A stretch of DNA of 64,000 nt, from NCBI RefSeq assembly GCF_947497555.1, contig NZ_CANMGY010000006.1, forward strand, positions 1 to 64,000, in the 5' to 3' direction. The stretch comes from an uncultured Umboniibacter sp. (GTDB taxonomy: Bacteria; Pseudomonadota; Gammaproteobacteria; Pseudomonadales; DSM-25080). The notes beneath the pieces are model-generated. The model saw only the letters and a program-made list of their open reading frames with translations, had not been told where the DNA came from and made no database searches. The translations under genes were made by a program, and so were the position numbers. The stretch's first letter is position 1. Every line of letters begins with the position of its first letter. Shown here piece after piece: positions 39,642-48,768 of the stretch.

Positions 39642-40920
39642 AAAGATTGTCCTTTCAGTATTACTAATCAGCTTTACAGCTAGTGCTTTTGCCGCTCAAC
39701 TGCTCGATCGTGTTATCGCGATTGTGAATGATGATGTAATTATGGAATCTCAACTGGAAACGCGCTTGAGCCAGATTACTTCTCAATATCCAGCTGAACA
39801 GCTACCCCCTATTGCAGAGCTCCGTAAGCAGTTACTTAATCGCTTGGTTGAAGAAGCGCTTGAGCTTGAAGTAGCACGAAGAGCTGGCGTCAATATTGGC
39901 GAAAGCAAACTCGAAGAAACTTTGGCGCGAATTGCTGCGGGTAACGGCCAAACTGTTGAGCAATTCCGTGCAAGCATCGAAAGCGCTGGTCAGCCTTGGT
40001 ATGCGGCGCGTGAACAGATTCGTCGCGAATTACTTTTAAGCCAAGTTCAACAGGGAGCCGTGTCAGCTCGCATTACCGTCACTGAACAGGAAATTAGAAA
40101 TTTTCTAGAGTCTGATGAAGGCAAGAACCAAACTGCGACCAACTACAACGTTTCCCACATCCTGCTGCCAATCTCTAGTGAGACCACTCCAGCCGAATTA
40201 ACGGCCGTAGCGGAAGAGGCTACCGAGGTTTACAATGCGGCTTCGGCCGGCGAGGATTTCGCCACTTTGGCGCGAACTCACTCTAAATCTCCTGATGCGT
40301 TAGAGGGTGGTGAGTTTGGCTGGAGAAGAATTGAACAGCTGCCTTCGGTATTCGCAACCCACGTTGAAGTCATGGAGATTGGCGAGGTCACCGAACCATT
40401 CCGCTCTGGCGCGGGTTACCACATCGTTAAACTGATAAATAAACGTGGCGCCGAAGACCAAGTTGTTGAACAAACAGAAGTGCGTCATATTTTGATTAGC
40501 CCTAACGCTATTCGCAGCGAAGAACAGGCGCGTGAGCAAATCTTAGCGGTTCGTGAGCGCATCCTGGCCGGTGAAGATTTTGGCGAATTAGCCGCAGAAT
40601 TTTCTGAAGACCATGGTAGTGCTCGCCGAGCGGGTTCACTAGGCTGGTCGATGCCAGGGAGTTTCGTACCGCAATTCGAGTCAACGATGAATAGTGCAGA
40701 AATTGGCGAAGTTAGCGAGCCATTCCTTTCACAGTTTGGCTGGCACATTCTTGAAGTCACGGGCCGTCGCGATCAAAACATGTCGGAACGCTATCTTGAG
40801 ATGCAAGCTGAGAATTTTATTCGTAGCCGAAAATTCTACGACGAATTACCACGCTGGCGTCGAGAGCTTCGTGATGAAGCCTATATCAGCTACAAAGCTC
40901 CCTACGACGAGTTGATGTGA
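39625..40920 (+). CDS. surA: Periplasmic chaperone and peptidyl-prolyl isomerase SurA
   Basis: SurA escorts outer-membrane proteins, LptD among them, across the periplasm. Starting at ATG 39625 or 39628, inside the lptD 3' end, gives about 431 residues with a signal peptide ending at FAAQ. It has an N-terminal SurA_N domain (DRVIAIVNDDVIMESQLETR) and two parvulin domains (VSHILLPI to FGWRR, and VRHILISP to LGWSMPGSFVPQFE). The overlap with lptD implies coupled expression. Confidence 0.95.
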   Translation: MMKITKKIVLSVLLISFTASAFAAQLLDRVIAIVNDDVIMESQLETRLSQITSQYPAEQLPPIAELRKQLLNRLVEEALELEVARRAGVNIGESKLEETLARIAAGNGQTVEQFRASIESAGQPWYAAREQIRRELLLSQVQQGAVSARITVTEQEIRNFLESDEGKNQTATNYNVSHILLPISSETTPAELTAVAEEATEVYNAASAGEDFATLARTHSKSPDALEGGEFGWRRIEQLPSVFATHVEVMEIGEVTEPFRSGAGYHIVKLINKRGAEDQVVEQTEVRHILISPNAIRSEEQAREQILAVRERILAGEDFGELAAEFSEDHGSARRAGSLGWSMPGSFVPQFESTMNSAEIGEVSEPFLSQFGWHILEVTGRRDQNMSERYLEMQAENFIRSRKFYDELPRWRRELRDEAYISYKAPYDELM

Positions 40921-41894
40921 GCTATCTCTACTTAACTTCCGGTGAACCAGCAGGCATAGGCCCAGAATTATGTCTGCAATACGCACAAGTTGAACGCACT
41001 CATAATGTCATCGTTCTAGCAGATATCTCGCTGCTAGAACAACGCGCTCAGCAGCTCAAAATTAATTGCGAACTTCAGCCATGGTTTCCCGGCGACGCCG
41101 TAACCCAACTGGCTGGCCAACTCTCTGTCTTCCATATTTCACTGCGAGCTCCCTGCACAGCAGGCACGCTGGATACGGCTAACGCCGGCTATGTCCTCGC
41201 TCAACTGCAACACAGTGTGCAGCTGGTTCAGAGTTCCCGTGGAGCGATTGTGACCTGCCCTGTCCATAAGGGCATCATTAATGAATCAGGAATCCCATTT
41301 AGCGGCCATACCGAATTCTTTGCCGAGCGAGCGGGCGTTGAAAAGGTAGTGATGATGCTGGCCTGCGAGAAGCTCCGAGTTTGTCTTGCGACCACACATC
41401 TACCTTTGCGAGCTGTCGCCGATGCCATCAACGGTCCAGAGCTTAAAGTACTTTTAGCAATTATTCATAACAGCTTGAAAACTCAGTTTGGCATCGCTCA
41501 ACCGCGAATCTCGGTATGCGGCTTAAACCCCCATGCCGGCGAAGGCGGTCATCTCGGTCTCGAGGAGCAGGAGATTATCGAACCTGCGCTCGCTAGCCTC
41601 CGGGAAACTGGCATGGATCTTATCGGCCCACTTCCCGCCGACACCGCGTTTACGCCCAGAGCATTGGAAGGTATTGATGCAGTGCTTGCGATGTACCACG
41701 ATCAAGGCCTGCCAGTACTGAAGTATGCAGGGTTTGGCGACGCGGTAAACGTCACCCTTGGATTGCCGTTTATTCGCACTAGCGTTGACCACGGCACGGC
41801 ACTTGATATCGCGGGCTTAGGTAGAGCAAATTGTGGCAGTTTGCGGTGTGCGCTAGACTATGCGGCTACAATGAGTGCTCACAGCAATTTTTAA
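40917..41894 (+). CDS. pdxA: 4-hydroxythreonine-4-phosphate dehydrogenase
   Basis: PdxA oxidises 4-phosphohydroxy-L-threonine in the DXP-dependent pyridoxal phosphate route. The 325-residue protein starts with a GTG that overlaps the surA stop codon (GTGA). It has the N-terminal TSGEPAGIGPEL and the metal-ligand histidines in SGHTEFFAERAG, NPHAGEGGHLG and AMYHDQGLPVLKY. The order surA-pdxA-rsmA is conserved. Confidence 0.96.
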   Translation: MSYLYLTSGEPAGIGPELCLQYAQVERTHNVIVLADISLLEQRAQQLKINCELQPWFPGDAVTQLAGQLSVFHISLRAPCTAGTLDTANAGYVLAQLQHSVQLVQSSRGAIVTCPVHKGIINESGIPFSGHTEFFAERAGVEKVVMMLACEKLRVCLATTHLPLRAVADAINGPELKVLLAIIHNSLKTQFGIAQPRISVCGLNPHAGEGGHLGLEEQEIIEPALASLRETGMDLIGPLPADTAFTPRALEGIDAVLAMYHDQGLPVLKYAGFGDAVNVTLGLPFIRTSVDHGTALDIAGLGRANCGSLRCALDYAATMSAHSNF

Positions 41895-41913
41895 ATCTTT
41901 TTTCGGAGTTTGA

Positions 41914-42723
41914 ATGTCGTCTAAATCGATCGTTAATGGCCATCGAATGCGTAAGCGTTTTGGTCAGAACTTCCTGAATGATTCCAACATCATTTCTCGT
42001 ATCACTCGCTCTGTTTCGCCAAAGGAAGCAGATCGAATTGTCGAGATTGGCCCCGGACAGGGAGCTATTACTGAAGATTTGGTGGGTTCAGGCGCTAAAG
42101 TAACGGCGGTTGAACTCGATCGGGATCTCATTCCCTGGCTAATGGTTAAATTCGAAAAAGACAGTAATTTCGATATTGTTAATGCTGACGCCCTCAAGAC
42201 CGATTTCAGTTCCTTTGTAGATAGCGAACCACTGCGTATTGTCGGCAACCTTCCCTACAACATTTCTACCCCGCTTATCTTTCACCTACTTAGTTTCTCA
42301 GGTGCCATAAAAGATATGCACTTCATGTTGCAAAAAGAGGTGGTGGACCGCATGGCCGCCGGGCCTGGCGACAATAATTACGGCCGACTAAGTGTCATGA
42401 CCCAGTATCTCTGCCAGGTTATTCCGCTATTTATTGTTCCCCCCGAGTCATTCGATCCGCCCCCTAAAGTCGACAGCGCGATCGTTCGACTCGTACCCCG
42501 TTCTGAAGTGGACAAACTGTTAGACGAAGAGTTCTTTGCAACGGTGGTGAGAACGGCCTTTAACCAGCGAAGAAAAACGCTACGAAATTCGCTCAAGCCG
42601 TTGCTCCAAAACGCCGACATTGCCTCCATTGGTATTGATCTATCGCTACGACCGGAGAACATATCGGTTGCTGAGTACGTAGCACTCGCCAACCTCCTAG
42701 TTGAAGCCAATAAATCCCAATGA
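41914..42723 (+). CDS. rsmA: 16S rRNA adenine-dimethyltransferase RsmA (KsgA)
   Basis: RsmA dimethylates A1518 and A1519 in 16S rRNA during late small-subunit assembly; its loss gives kasugamycin resistance in E. coli. The 269-residue protein shows RKRFGQNFLND, the SAM-binding EIGPGQGAITEDL (about 44-56), the adenine pocket NLPYNIS (about 113-119) and PPPKVDSAIVRL. Its stop overlaps the apaG start (ATGA). Confidence 0.97.
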   Translation: MSSKSIVNGHRMRKRFGQNFLNDSNIISRITRSVSPKEADRIVEIGPGQGAITEDLVGSGAKVTAVELDRDLIPWLMVKFEKDSNFDIVNADALKTDFSSFVDSEPLRIVGNLPYNISTPLIFHLLSFSGAIKDMHFMLQKEVVDRMAAGPGDNNYGRLSVMTQYLCQVIPLFIVPPESFDPPPKVDSAIVRLVPRSEVDKLLDEEFFATVVRTAFNQRRKTLRNSLKPLLQNADIASIGIDLSLRPENISVAEYVALANLLVEANKSQ

Positions 42724-43100
42724 CTATTTCAGATCAAGTAAAAGTAAGCGTTCGAACCGAATATGTGGGTGTTGAGGAGCGCGGGAGATCATTCCATCAC
42801 GCCTTCGCTTATCACATTGAAATCGCGAATAGCAGCAGCAGAAACATCCAACTTCTCACCCGTGAATGGACTATTATTGACGCGGACGGACATGAAGATC
42901 GGGTGGAAGGAGAAGGCGTTGTGGGTGAAATGCCAATTCTTGGCCAACACGAGCAATTTTCCTATACCAGCTGGGCGATGATTGGCACTAACGCCGGTAC
43001 AATGCACGGTTTTTATGGTTTCGTTGATATCGATACTCAAGAACACTTTCGTGTGGAAATCCCCTGCTTTAGACTAACAAGACCCGGCGCTCTGCACTGA
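42720..43100 (+). CDS. apaG: ApaG domain protein
   Basis: ApaG is a small Fn3-like beta-sandwich protein (126 residues) linked by operon to the Ap4A hydrolase; its biochemical role is unsettled. Conserved segments are FAYHIEIANSSSRNIQLLTREW, VVGEMPILGQHEQFSYTSW and GFYGFVDID. The start overlaps rsmA, and its stop shares a base with the apaH start (TGATG), so rsmA-apaG-apaH are tightly coupled. Confidence 0.95.
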   Translation: MTISDQVKVSVRTEYVGVEERGRSFHHAFAYHIEIANSSSRNIQLLTREWTIIDADGHEDRVEGEGVVGEMPILGQHEQFSYTSWAMIGTNAGTMHGFYGFVDIDTQEHFRVEIPCFRLTRPGALH

Positions 43101-43918
43101 TGGCTCGGTGGGTAATTGGTGATATCCAAGGCTGCTTTAGTGCCTTTGAGACCCTTCTCAAAGCCATTGAATTTAGCCCTCAAGGAGATCAGCTTTACCT
43201 CTGCGGTGATTTAATTAACCGCGGTGACAATGACCTCGCAACACTGGACTGGTTATATGCGCATAAAAACGTGGTCTTCCCAGTATTGGGAAACCACGAC
43301 TTACACTTCCTAGCCTGTTACTTTCTGGGCAAACCTGCTGGCAGTAAAGATACCTTTGGCCGGCTGCTCAACAGTGAACACATTGCCTCCTACTGCAACT
43401 GGCTTCTTGAGCAACCGCTCATGCGAGTCATTGATGATCGCTTCGTTCTAAGCCACGCTGGTATACCCCACGTCTGGACGGTAAATGAGGCGCTAGAGTT
43501 GGCGAACGAAGTCAGCTATGCCCTAAAAAACCCGCACAAAAGGCGCAGTTTCTTTTCCTCTATGTATGGTAACCAACCTTCTACTTGGAGTGGTCAGCTA
43601 AAGGGAACCGCGCGGCTGCGTTGTATTACTAATTACTTTACGCGAATGCGTTATATTCGTGCGAATGGTGAGCTCGAGTTTAAGTGCAGTGATTTAGTTG
43701 GCCCAGAAGATAAGGGATTCCTACCGTGGTTTAGTTGGCCGAGAAAGGATGAACATCAACTACTATTCGGCCACTGGGCGGCTCTTGAGGGTAATTGTTC
43801 AACCGTGGATATTGAAGCACTTGACGGTGGGTGTGTCTGGGGTGGAAGACTGATCGCATTCCGAATTGAGGATGGCAGACGAATTAGCGTTAGCAACCCG
43901 TCGTACGCTAGCAGCTAG
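43100..43918 (+). CDS. apaH: Bis(5'-nucleosyl)-tetraphosphatase, symmetrical
   Basis: ApaH cleaves Ap4A into two ADP and removes Np4-type RNA caps. The 272-residue metallophosphatase has GDIQGCFSAFETLL, GDLINRGDNDL (about 34-44), LGNHDLHFLA (about 62-71) and SHAGIPHVW, giving the paired metal ligands of the PPP family. It ends the lptD operon. The E. coli neighbour folA is not here. A 7-bp hairpin, TTCGCTG/CAGCGAA at 43923-43941, follows and may act as a weak terminator. Confidence 0.96.
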   Translation: MARWVIGDIQGCFSAFETLLKAIEFSPQGDQLYLCGDLINRGDNDLATLDWLYAHKNVVFPVLGNHDLHFLACYFLGKPAGSKDTFGRLLNSEHIASYCNWLLEQPLMRVIDDRFVLSHAGIPHVWTVNEALELANEVSYALKNPHKRRSFFSSMYGNQPSTWSGQLKGTARLRCITNYFTRMRYIRANGELEFKCSDLVGPEDKGFLPWFSWPRKDEHQLLFGHWAALEGNCSTVDIEALDGGCVWGGRLIAFRIEDGRRISVSNPSYASS

Positions 43919-43999
43919 TTAATTCGCTGTTCAGCAGCGAAGTTAGACGCCGCGCCGCTTATCATCTTGGATGAATGGCACCCCACCAACACGAATCGA

Positions 44000-44518
44000 T
44001 TAATCATCACTCGTTATCTTAGTAACACTAAGAAATTCATCAGATACCTGAGTTAAAGGCTGCTTTGCCTTATCATAGACTGACCATTGATCGCGGAAGT
44101 AACTGCCATCTCTTGGGTCCTTGAGATCGGGAGCAATATCGATGAGCGGCTTAAGGACAAAGGCATTTAAGGAAACTTCCTGCCTGGGTAGTTGAACGCC
44201 ATCCACTTCGCCGACTTCTCCCTCAACATAGAGGATATCTATATCTAACGTCCGTCCTGAAAACTTTGGCGCACTACGATCACGGCCGCAGGTATCCTCA
44301 ATTTTCTTTAGGATGGCTTTCAAATCCTTCACGCGCTTGCTGGTATTAACGCTAACACAGAAATTGAAAAAGGCCTCGCCCTCGAAGCCAACGGAAGCGC
44401 TGCGGTAGACCGGCGAAACTGTCACGACTCCGACTTGCTCGCGAAGCAGTACTAAGCCCTTTGCCAAAAAATACTCTCGCTGGGTATTACTGCCGAACCC
44501 CAGGTAAACAGTTCTCAT
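44000..44518 (-). CDS. folK: 6-hydroxymethyl-dihydropterin pyrophosphokinase
   Basis: FolK pyrophosphorylates hydroxymethyl-dihydropterin, producing the substrate of FolP. The 172-residue protein has GFGSNTQREYFLAKG, FFNFCVSVNTS, the ATP/pterin segment DRSAPKFSGRTLDIDILY (about 85-102) and a PRQEVSLNAFVLKPL motif; the usual H in PHP is replaced within this segment. It is coupled to folB by an ATGA overlap. Confidence 0.93.
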   Translation of the reverse strand: MRTVYLGFGSNTQREYFLAKGLVLLREQVGVVTVSPVYRSASVGFEGEAFFNFCVSVNTSKRVKDLKAILKKIEDTCGRDRSAPKFSGRTLDIDILYVEGEVGEVDGVQLPRQEVSLNAFVLKPLIDIAPDLKDPRDGSYFRDQWSVYDKAKQPLTQVSDEFLSVTKITSDD

Positions 44519-44874
44519 GCCTTGGCCTTACGGAGAATCTTAACCGCCACATTGGTAGCTTCTGGAACTGCACCAGGCTTAGACAGCTTTAGACTGACCT
44601 CTGAGACGCCAAATTCAGTAATAATAAGCTCGGCAACTCGTTCTGCCACCGTCTCGATCAACTCAAAACTTGTCTCGCTGACATAGCTGAGGATAGCTGA
44701 GCTCACTTCGGCATAATTCAAAGCGAGTTGAATATCATCCGAGCTGGCAGCCGGGGCATTATTCCAGGCCATCTCTAGGTCAAATATTAAACGTTGCGTA
44801 ATGCTTCGTTCCCAGTCATAGACTCCAATGACCGTATCAACGGCCAAGCCTTCGATGATAACACTATCCTGCAT
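44515..44874 (-). CDS. folB: Dihydroneopterin aldolase
   Basis: FolB cleaves dihydroneopterin to hydroxymethyl-dihydropterin and may also epimerise it. I start at 44874 ([21 protein letters not shown]), which matches the family N-terminus and gives 119 residues. Conserved parts are IGVYDWE with the catalytic region, [16 protein letters not shown] and [13 protein letters not shown]; the conserved lysine lies in [12 protein letters not shown]. The start lies inside the 3' end of tsaD by 11 bases, so tsaD-folB-folK form one unit. Confidence 0.94.
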   Translation of the reverse strand: MQDSVIIEGLAVDTVIGVYDWERSITQRLIFDLEMAWNNAPAASSDDIQLALNYAEVSSAILSYVSETSFELIETVAERVAELIITEFGVSEVSLKLSKPGAVPEATNVAVKILRKAKA

Positions 44875-45904
44875 CGTCAATAGCCTCCAATTGATCCATT
44901 GGCCAGCGAGGGTACGCAATCACTGATAAATCAGAGCTCTGCCCTGCCGCCAACCTACAGGCTCCCGCGTAGGCGATCATTGCCCCGTTATCAGTACAAA
45001 ATTCAGGCCGCGCATAGAATACCGATGCCTTGACCGCGGCAAGCTTCTGACCTAATTCACGTCGCAGTTTTCGATTCGCGGAGACCCCGCCTGCCATGAC
45101 CAAACGCTTATAACCTGTCTGCTCCAATGCTCGTCGGCACTTAATTGCAATGGTATCAACCACCGCTTGCTCAAAACCTGCAGCGATATCTGCCATCGTC
45201 TGTTGATCGGGTAGCGGGCCATCTAGGGTATGCTTTTGCGTTAAATTCAACGTGAAGGTTTTCAGGCCACTAAAACTGAAGTCCAACCCAGGGCGATCAA
45301 CCATAGGACGGGGAAATTTGAATCGATGGGGATCACCCGATTCAGCCAGCCGAGCAATTTCAGGTCCGCCCGGATAATCAAGATCAAGCATCTTAGCGGC
45401 TTTATCAAAGGCTTCGCCGGCGGCGTCGTCCAACGACTCGCCAATGACCTCGTAGCGGCCGATAGCCTTAACATCTACGAGTTGCGTATGGCCACCGGAC
45501 ACCAGTAACGCCACAAATGGGAATTCAGGCGGCTGTTCTTCAAGCATCGGCGCTAGGAGATGTCCTTCCATGTGGTGGACACCCAGCGCTGGAACATTCC
45601 AGCCGTACGCCAAGGCCCTGCCCAGGCAAGCGCCAACCATTAAAGCACCGATTAAACCCGGACCGGCTGTATAGGCAACAGCGTCGATATCTTCGGAGCT
45701 CAGATTCGCCTCAGCTAGAACCTGGCGAATCAAGGGCAAGGTCTTTTTAATGTGATCTCGCGATGCTAACTCAGGGACGACGCCCCCATACTCTGCATGC
45801 ACAGCTACCTGACTGTGGAGCGCATCAGCAATGATGCCGTGATCCGTGTCGTAGATGGCTATGCCTGTCTCATCACAGGATGTTTCAATCCCAAGAACGC
45901 GCAA
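44864..45904 (-). CDS. tsaD: tRNA N6-threonylcarbamoyladenosine transferase TsaD
   Basis: TsaD transfers the threonylcarbamoyl group to A37 of ANN-decoding tRNAs. The frame is open upstream to 46024, but homology begins at [13 protein letters not shown], so I assign a TTG start at 45904, with GGGAGAA upstream, giving 346 residues. Iron and substrate motifs are present: [10 protein letters not shown] (about 110-119), [18 protein letters not shown] and [10 protein letters not shown]. It is divergent from rpsU, the conserved arrangement with the macromolecular-synthesis operon. Confidence 0.95.
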   Translation of the reverse strand: MRVLGIETSCDETGIAIYDTDHGIIADALHSQVAVHAEYGGVVPELASRDHIKKTLPLIRQVLAEANLSSEDIDAVAYTAGPGLIGALMVGACLGRALAYGWNVPALGVHHMEGHLLAPMLEEQPPEFPFVALLVSGGHTQLVDVKAIGRYEVIGESLDDAAGEAFDKAAKMLDLDYPGGPEIARLAESGDPHRFKFPRPMVDRPGLDFSFSGLKTFTLNLTQKHTLDGPLPDQQTMADIAAGFEQAVVDTIAIKCRRALEQTGYKRLVMAGGVSANRKLRRELGQKLAAVKASVFYARPEFCTDNGAMIAYAGACRLAAGQSSDLSVIAYPRWPMDQLEAIDDAG

Positions 45905-46002
45905 ACTAATTCTCCCAATAAAGCGGTCACATGTTGGTAGCGCGCATGATACGCCTTTCCATCTCAAACGGCAAAAACCGCCTGCTTGATTTTTAAACAA
46001 CT

Positions 46003-46032
46003 TTGCAAAGTGACTGGCAATCATAGTAGAAT
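46003..46032 (+). promoter_or_regulatory. Sigma-70 promoter of rpsU
   Basis: TTGCAA (46003-46008) and TAGAAT (46027-46032) are 18 bases apart. The predicted start, near 46039, is followed by a GC-rich CCGCGCCCG-like stretch, the sort of discriminator seen at growth-rate-controlled ribosomal promoters. It lies about 60 bases before the rpsU ATG. Confidence 0.65.
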
Positions 46033-46095
46033 GCCGCGCCCGTGTATAAGATACGGGTAATTTCTTTTAATTATTTATTTAAGGTAGGTGGTTTA

Positions 46096-46311
46096 ATGCC
46101 GTCGGTTAAAGTACGTGAAAACGAGCCATTTGACGTGGCTCTTCGCCGTTTCAAGCGCGGTTGTGAAAAAGCAGGGATCTTGGCAGAAGTTCGTAGTCGT
46201 GAGACTTACGAAAAGCCAACAACTACGCGTCAACGCGCTGCAGCGGCTGCAGTCAAGCGTCACTTGAAGAAAGTTTCTCGTGACTCTCGAAATAAGAAAC
46301 GTATGTACTAA
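46096..46311 (+). CDS. rpsU: 30S ribosomal protein S21
   Basis: S21 is the small basic protein of the 30S platform that helps initiation. The true start is ATG 46096 ([21 protein letters not shown]), giving the standard 71 residues, with AAGGTAGG upstream; an upstream in-frame codon at 46042 is not used by homologues. The tail is strongly basic ([10 protein letters not shown]). It leads rpsU-yqeY-dnaG-rpoD. Confidence 0.97.
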   Translation: MPSVKVRENEPFDVALRRFKRGCEKAGILAEVRSRETYEKPTTTRQRAAAAAVKRHLKKVSRDSRNKKRMY

Positions 46312-46360
46312 TCGTTGGCTTACTAGCTTCGGCTAGTACCCGACTCAAAGGAATTCACCG

Positions 46361-46813
46361 ATGAGCTCTGCTGTTCAACAATCTATTTCTGCTGCAACGA
46401 AGCAGGCAATGCGCGATCGCGCGAAAGCCCGCCTAGGCGTATTAAGAATGATCAATGCGGAATTTAAACGTATTGAAGTTGATGAGCGAATCGAACTGGA
46501 TGATAGCCGTTGCCTTGCTGTGCTCGACAAAATGTCGAAGCAGCGTCGCGACGCGCTCGACCAATACAAGTCAGCGGATCGTCAAGATCTTGCGGATATT
46601 GAAGAGGCCGAACTTGCTATCATTCAGGAATTCCTTCCCAAAGCGCTCTCCGATGATGAAATCATCGCCATTGTATCTGCCGCTAAAGCCGAAACCGGCG
46701 CAGCCAGCATGCAGGACATGGGTAAGCTGATGGCGCTAGTAAAACCGCAAGTTCAAGGCCGTGCCGATATGGGTGCTGTCAGTAAATTGGTTAAGGCTGC
46801 TCTCAGCGCTTAA
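46361..46813 (+). CDS. yqeY: GatB/YqeY domain protein
   Basis: This is a 150-residue protein whose whole length is the GatB/YqeY C-terminal-like helical domain that, in GatB, contacts tRNA. Segments include LGVLRMINAEFKRIEVDER, QEFLPKALSDDEI and MGKLMALVKPQVQGRADMGAVSKLV. Its separate role is unknown. It sits between rpsU and dnaG in most gammaproteobacteria outside the enterics. Confidence 0.92.
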   Translation: MSSAVQQSISAATKQAMRDRAKARLGVLRMINAEFKRIEVDERIELDDSRCLAVLDKMSKQRRDALDQYKSADRQDLADIEEAELAIIQEFLPKALSDDEIIAIVSAAKAETGAASMQDMGKLMALVKPQVQGRADMGAVSKLVKAALSA

Positions 46814-46856
46814 ACGCCTTTACAACGCCCCTCTCTACAGTCAACAATAGCCAACT

Positions 46857-48674
46857 ATGGCTGGCCTAATACCTCGTACCTTTATTGAAGATCTTGTGAG
46901 TCGTCTCGACATCGTCGAAGTGATTGATGCGCGTGTGCCACTTAAGAAAACGGGCGCAAATTTTATGGCCTGCTGCCCTTTTCACAATGAAAAATCGCCC
47001 TCATTTAGCGTTAACCCCAACAAACAGTTTTACTATTGCTTCGGCTGCGGAGCGAGCGGCGATGCCATCAAATTTCTCATGGAGTATGAGCGATTAGAGT
47101 TCACTGAGGCGGTAGAACAGCTCGCCAACAAAGCCGGCATTGAAGTACCTCGTGAAGAACGAACGCCGCAACAAAAGAAGCAAGAGAAAACACGCAAGAC
47201 ACTCTACGATGCGCTCACTGAAGCCGCACGATTTTTCTTTACGCAACTTCGACACGAAGCCGCGCCACGCAACTATTTGGTGCGCAGAGAACTATCGCCA
47301 CAAATCGCCCGCGATTTCGGCTTAGGTTTCGCCCCGGGAAGCTGGGACGCACTGTTAAAGCACCTAAGTAGCAAAGGTTATCGTGACGAGCAGCTGATTG
47401 AAGCGGGCTTGCTTATTGAGAACGAAGACAGTAACCGTCGCTATGACCGATTTAGAAATCGAGTGATGTTTCCTATCCGGGACAGCCGAGGAAGAGTGAT
47501 CGCCTTCGGCGGACGAGTGCTGGATGACAGCAAGCCAAAATATCTCAACTCGCCGGAAACCCCAGTATTCCATAAAGGTCGTGAGCTTTACGGTCTCTAC
47601 GAGTGCAAGCAGAAACTCAAGCAGATTGATCGCTTGATGCTGGTGGAGGGCTACATGGACGTGGTGGCACTGGGGCAATTCGACATTCACTTTGCCGTTG
47701 CCACCTTGGGCACCGCAGCCACCGAAGATCATATTCAACTGGCCTTTAAGAATGCGCCAGAGTTGGTCTTTTGCTTTGATGGTGATGCCGCTGGACGACG
47801 CGCGGCGGCGCGAGCACTGCAGAATACGCTGCCCTATGTGGAGGACGGCCGAACCGTTAGATTCCTATTCCTTCCTGATGGTGAAGACCCTGACAGCCTT
47901 GTTCGCCGAATTGGCACTGAACAGTTCCTCAAGGTAGTCGCGCACGCGATGCCACTCGAAGAGTATATTTTTGAGCAGGCTGGCGAAGATATTGATCTAA
48001 GCAGCATGGACGGACGAGCAAAGTTAGCAAAGCGCGTAGCGCCGCAAATTGCAAAGCTACCCGTGGGTATTTTTCATGAACTTATGAACGATGAGCTCGC
48101 CAAGCGAACAGGATTGAATCGGGCAACGATTGATCGAATCTTGGCTTCACCAGAGGTGAATGTAGACCCTCCTACGAACCAGGAAGATTATCATTCTTAC
48201 GAAACTGAGACCCATCGTGTAAGGCCGAAACTCGCGGCAATACAAACCGCTTCGCGCACCAATGATATGATTCGCCGAGTCATCGGCCTTCTCAGTCGAC
48301 ATCCACTCGCTATTAGCGACGTCGAAACGAATTCAAGTTGGCCTGAAGCCCCCGCAACACTTAGCCTGATTGATTTAATCGAGGTGCTTCGCAAGCGACC
48401 CGACATGAGTTCCTCGCAACTTTACGGAGTTTGGCTTGCGAAACATGGCGCCACTCACGCCCAGGAGCTCATGGATTGCATTGCCTTAACGCAAAACACG
48501 ACCGATGCTAATATCGTCACTGAGCTCAAGGAATATCAGACTTATTTTGCCAAAAAAGCACGCACACAAACCAAATCTCAACGACTTAGTGAACTCAAGC
48601 AGATACCACTTAATGAAATGTCCGACGAACAGCGCGATGAATATCGGCTACTAATTCGTACACGGCGTGAATAA
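46857..48674 (+). CDS. dnaG: DNA primase
   Basis: DnaG synthesises RNA primers at the replication fork. The 605-residue protein has the N-terminal zinc-binding domain (CCPFHNEKSPSFSVNP, YYCFGCGASGDAI, about 39-66), the catalytic core with EVPREERTP and FGGRVLDDSKPKYLNS, the TOPRIM motif LVEGYMDVVAL (about 264-274) with DGDAAGRRAAAR, and a C-terminal DnaB-interacting helical domain. A heat-shock-type promoter for rpoD lies just after its stop codon. Confidence 0.98.
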   Translation: MAGLIPRTFIEDLVSRLDIVEVIDARVPLKKTGANFMACCPFHNEKSPSFSVNPNKQFYYCFGCGASGDAIKFLMEYERLEFTEAVEQLANKAGIEVPREERTPQQKKQEKTRKTLYDALTEAARFFFTQLRHEAAPRNYLVRRELSPQIARDFGLGFAPGSWDALLKHLSSKGYRDEQLIEAGLLIENEDSNRRYDRFRNRVMFPIRDSRGRVIAFGGRVLDDSKPKYLNSPETPVFHKGRELYGLYECKQKLKQIDRLMLVEGYMDVVALGQFDIHFAVATLGTAATEDHIQLAFKNAPELVFCFDGDAAGRRAAARALQNTLPYVEDGRTVRFLFLPDGEDPDSLVRRIGTEQFLKVVAHAMPLEEYIFEQAGEDIDLSSMDGRAKLAKRVAPQIAKLPVGIFHELMNDELAKRTGLNRATIDRILASPEVNVDPPTNQEDYHSYETETHRVRPKLAAIQTASRTNDMIRRVIGLLSRHPLAISDVETNSSWPEAPATLSLIDLIEVLRKRPDMSSSQLYGVWLAKHGATHAQELMDCIALTQNTTDANIVTELKEYQTYFAKKARTQTKSQRLSELKQIPLNEMSDEQRDEYRLLIRTRRE

Positions 48675-48688
48675 TTTCAGCAAATTGA

Positions 48689-48728
48689 CTTGAATACATA
48701 GCCATTGCCCCCATATACAGTCTATAAT
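48689..48728 (+). promoter_or_regulatory. Sigma-32 promoter with overlapping sigma-70 -10 box before rpoD
   Basis: CTTGAA (48689-48694), 14 bases, then CCCCATATA (48709-48717) is an exact match to the RpoH consensus CTTGAA-N13-17-CCCCATNTA. TATAAT at 48723-48728 could be a sigma-70 -10, though its -35 is poor. The start would lie about 45 bases before the rpoD ATG. E. coli rpoD also has a heat-shock promoter, but inside dnaG. Confidence 0.8.
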
Positions 48729-48768
48729 TCTCCTCTTAACTTTCAAAAGTAGAAGGTTCGTTTTCTTA

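Noticed and set aside
44864-46024. tsaD start at 46024
   Set aside because: The extra 40 residues would overlap the rpsU promoter and have no homology; [13 protein letters not shown] marks the true N-terminus.
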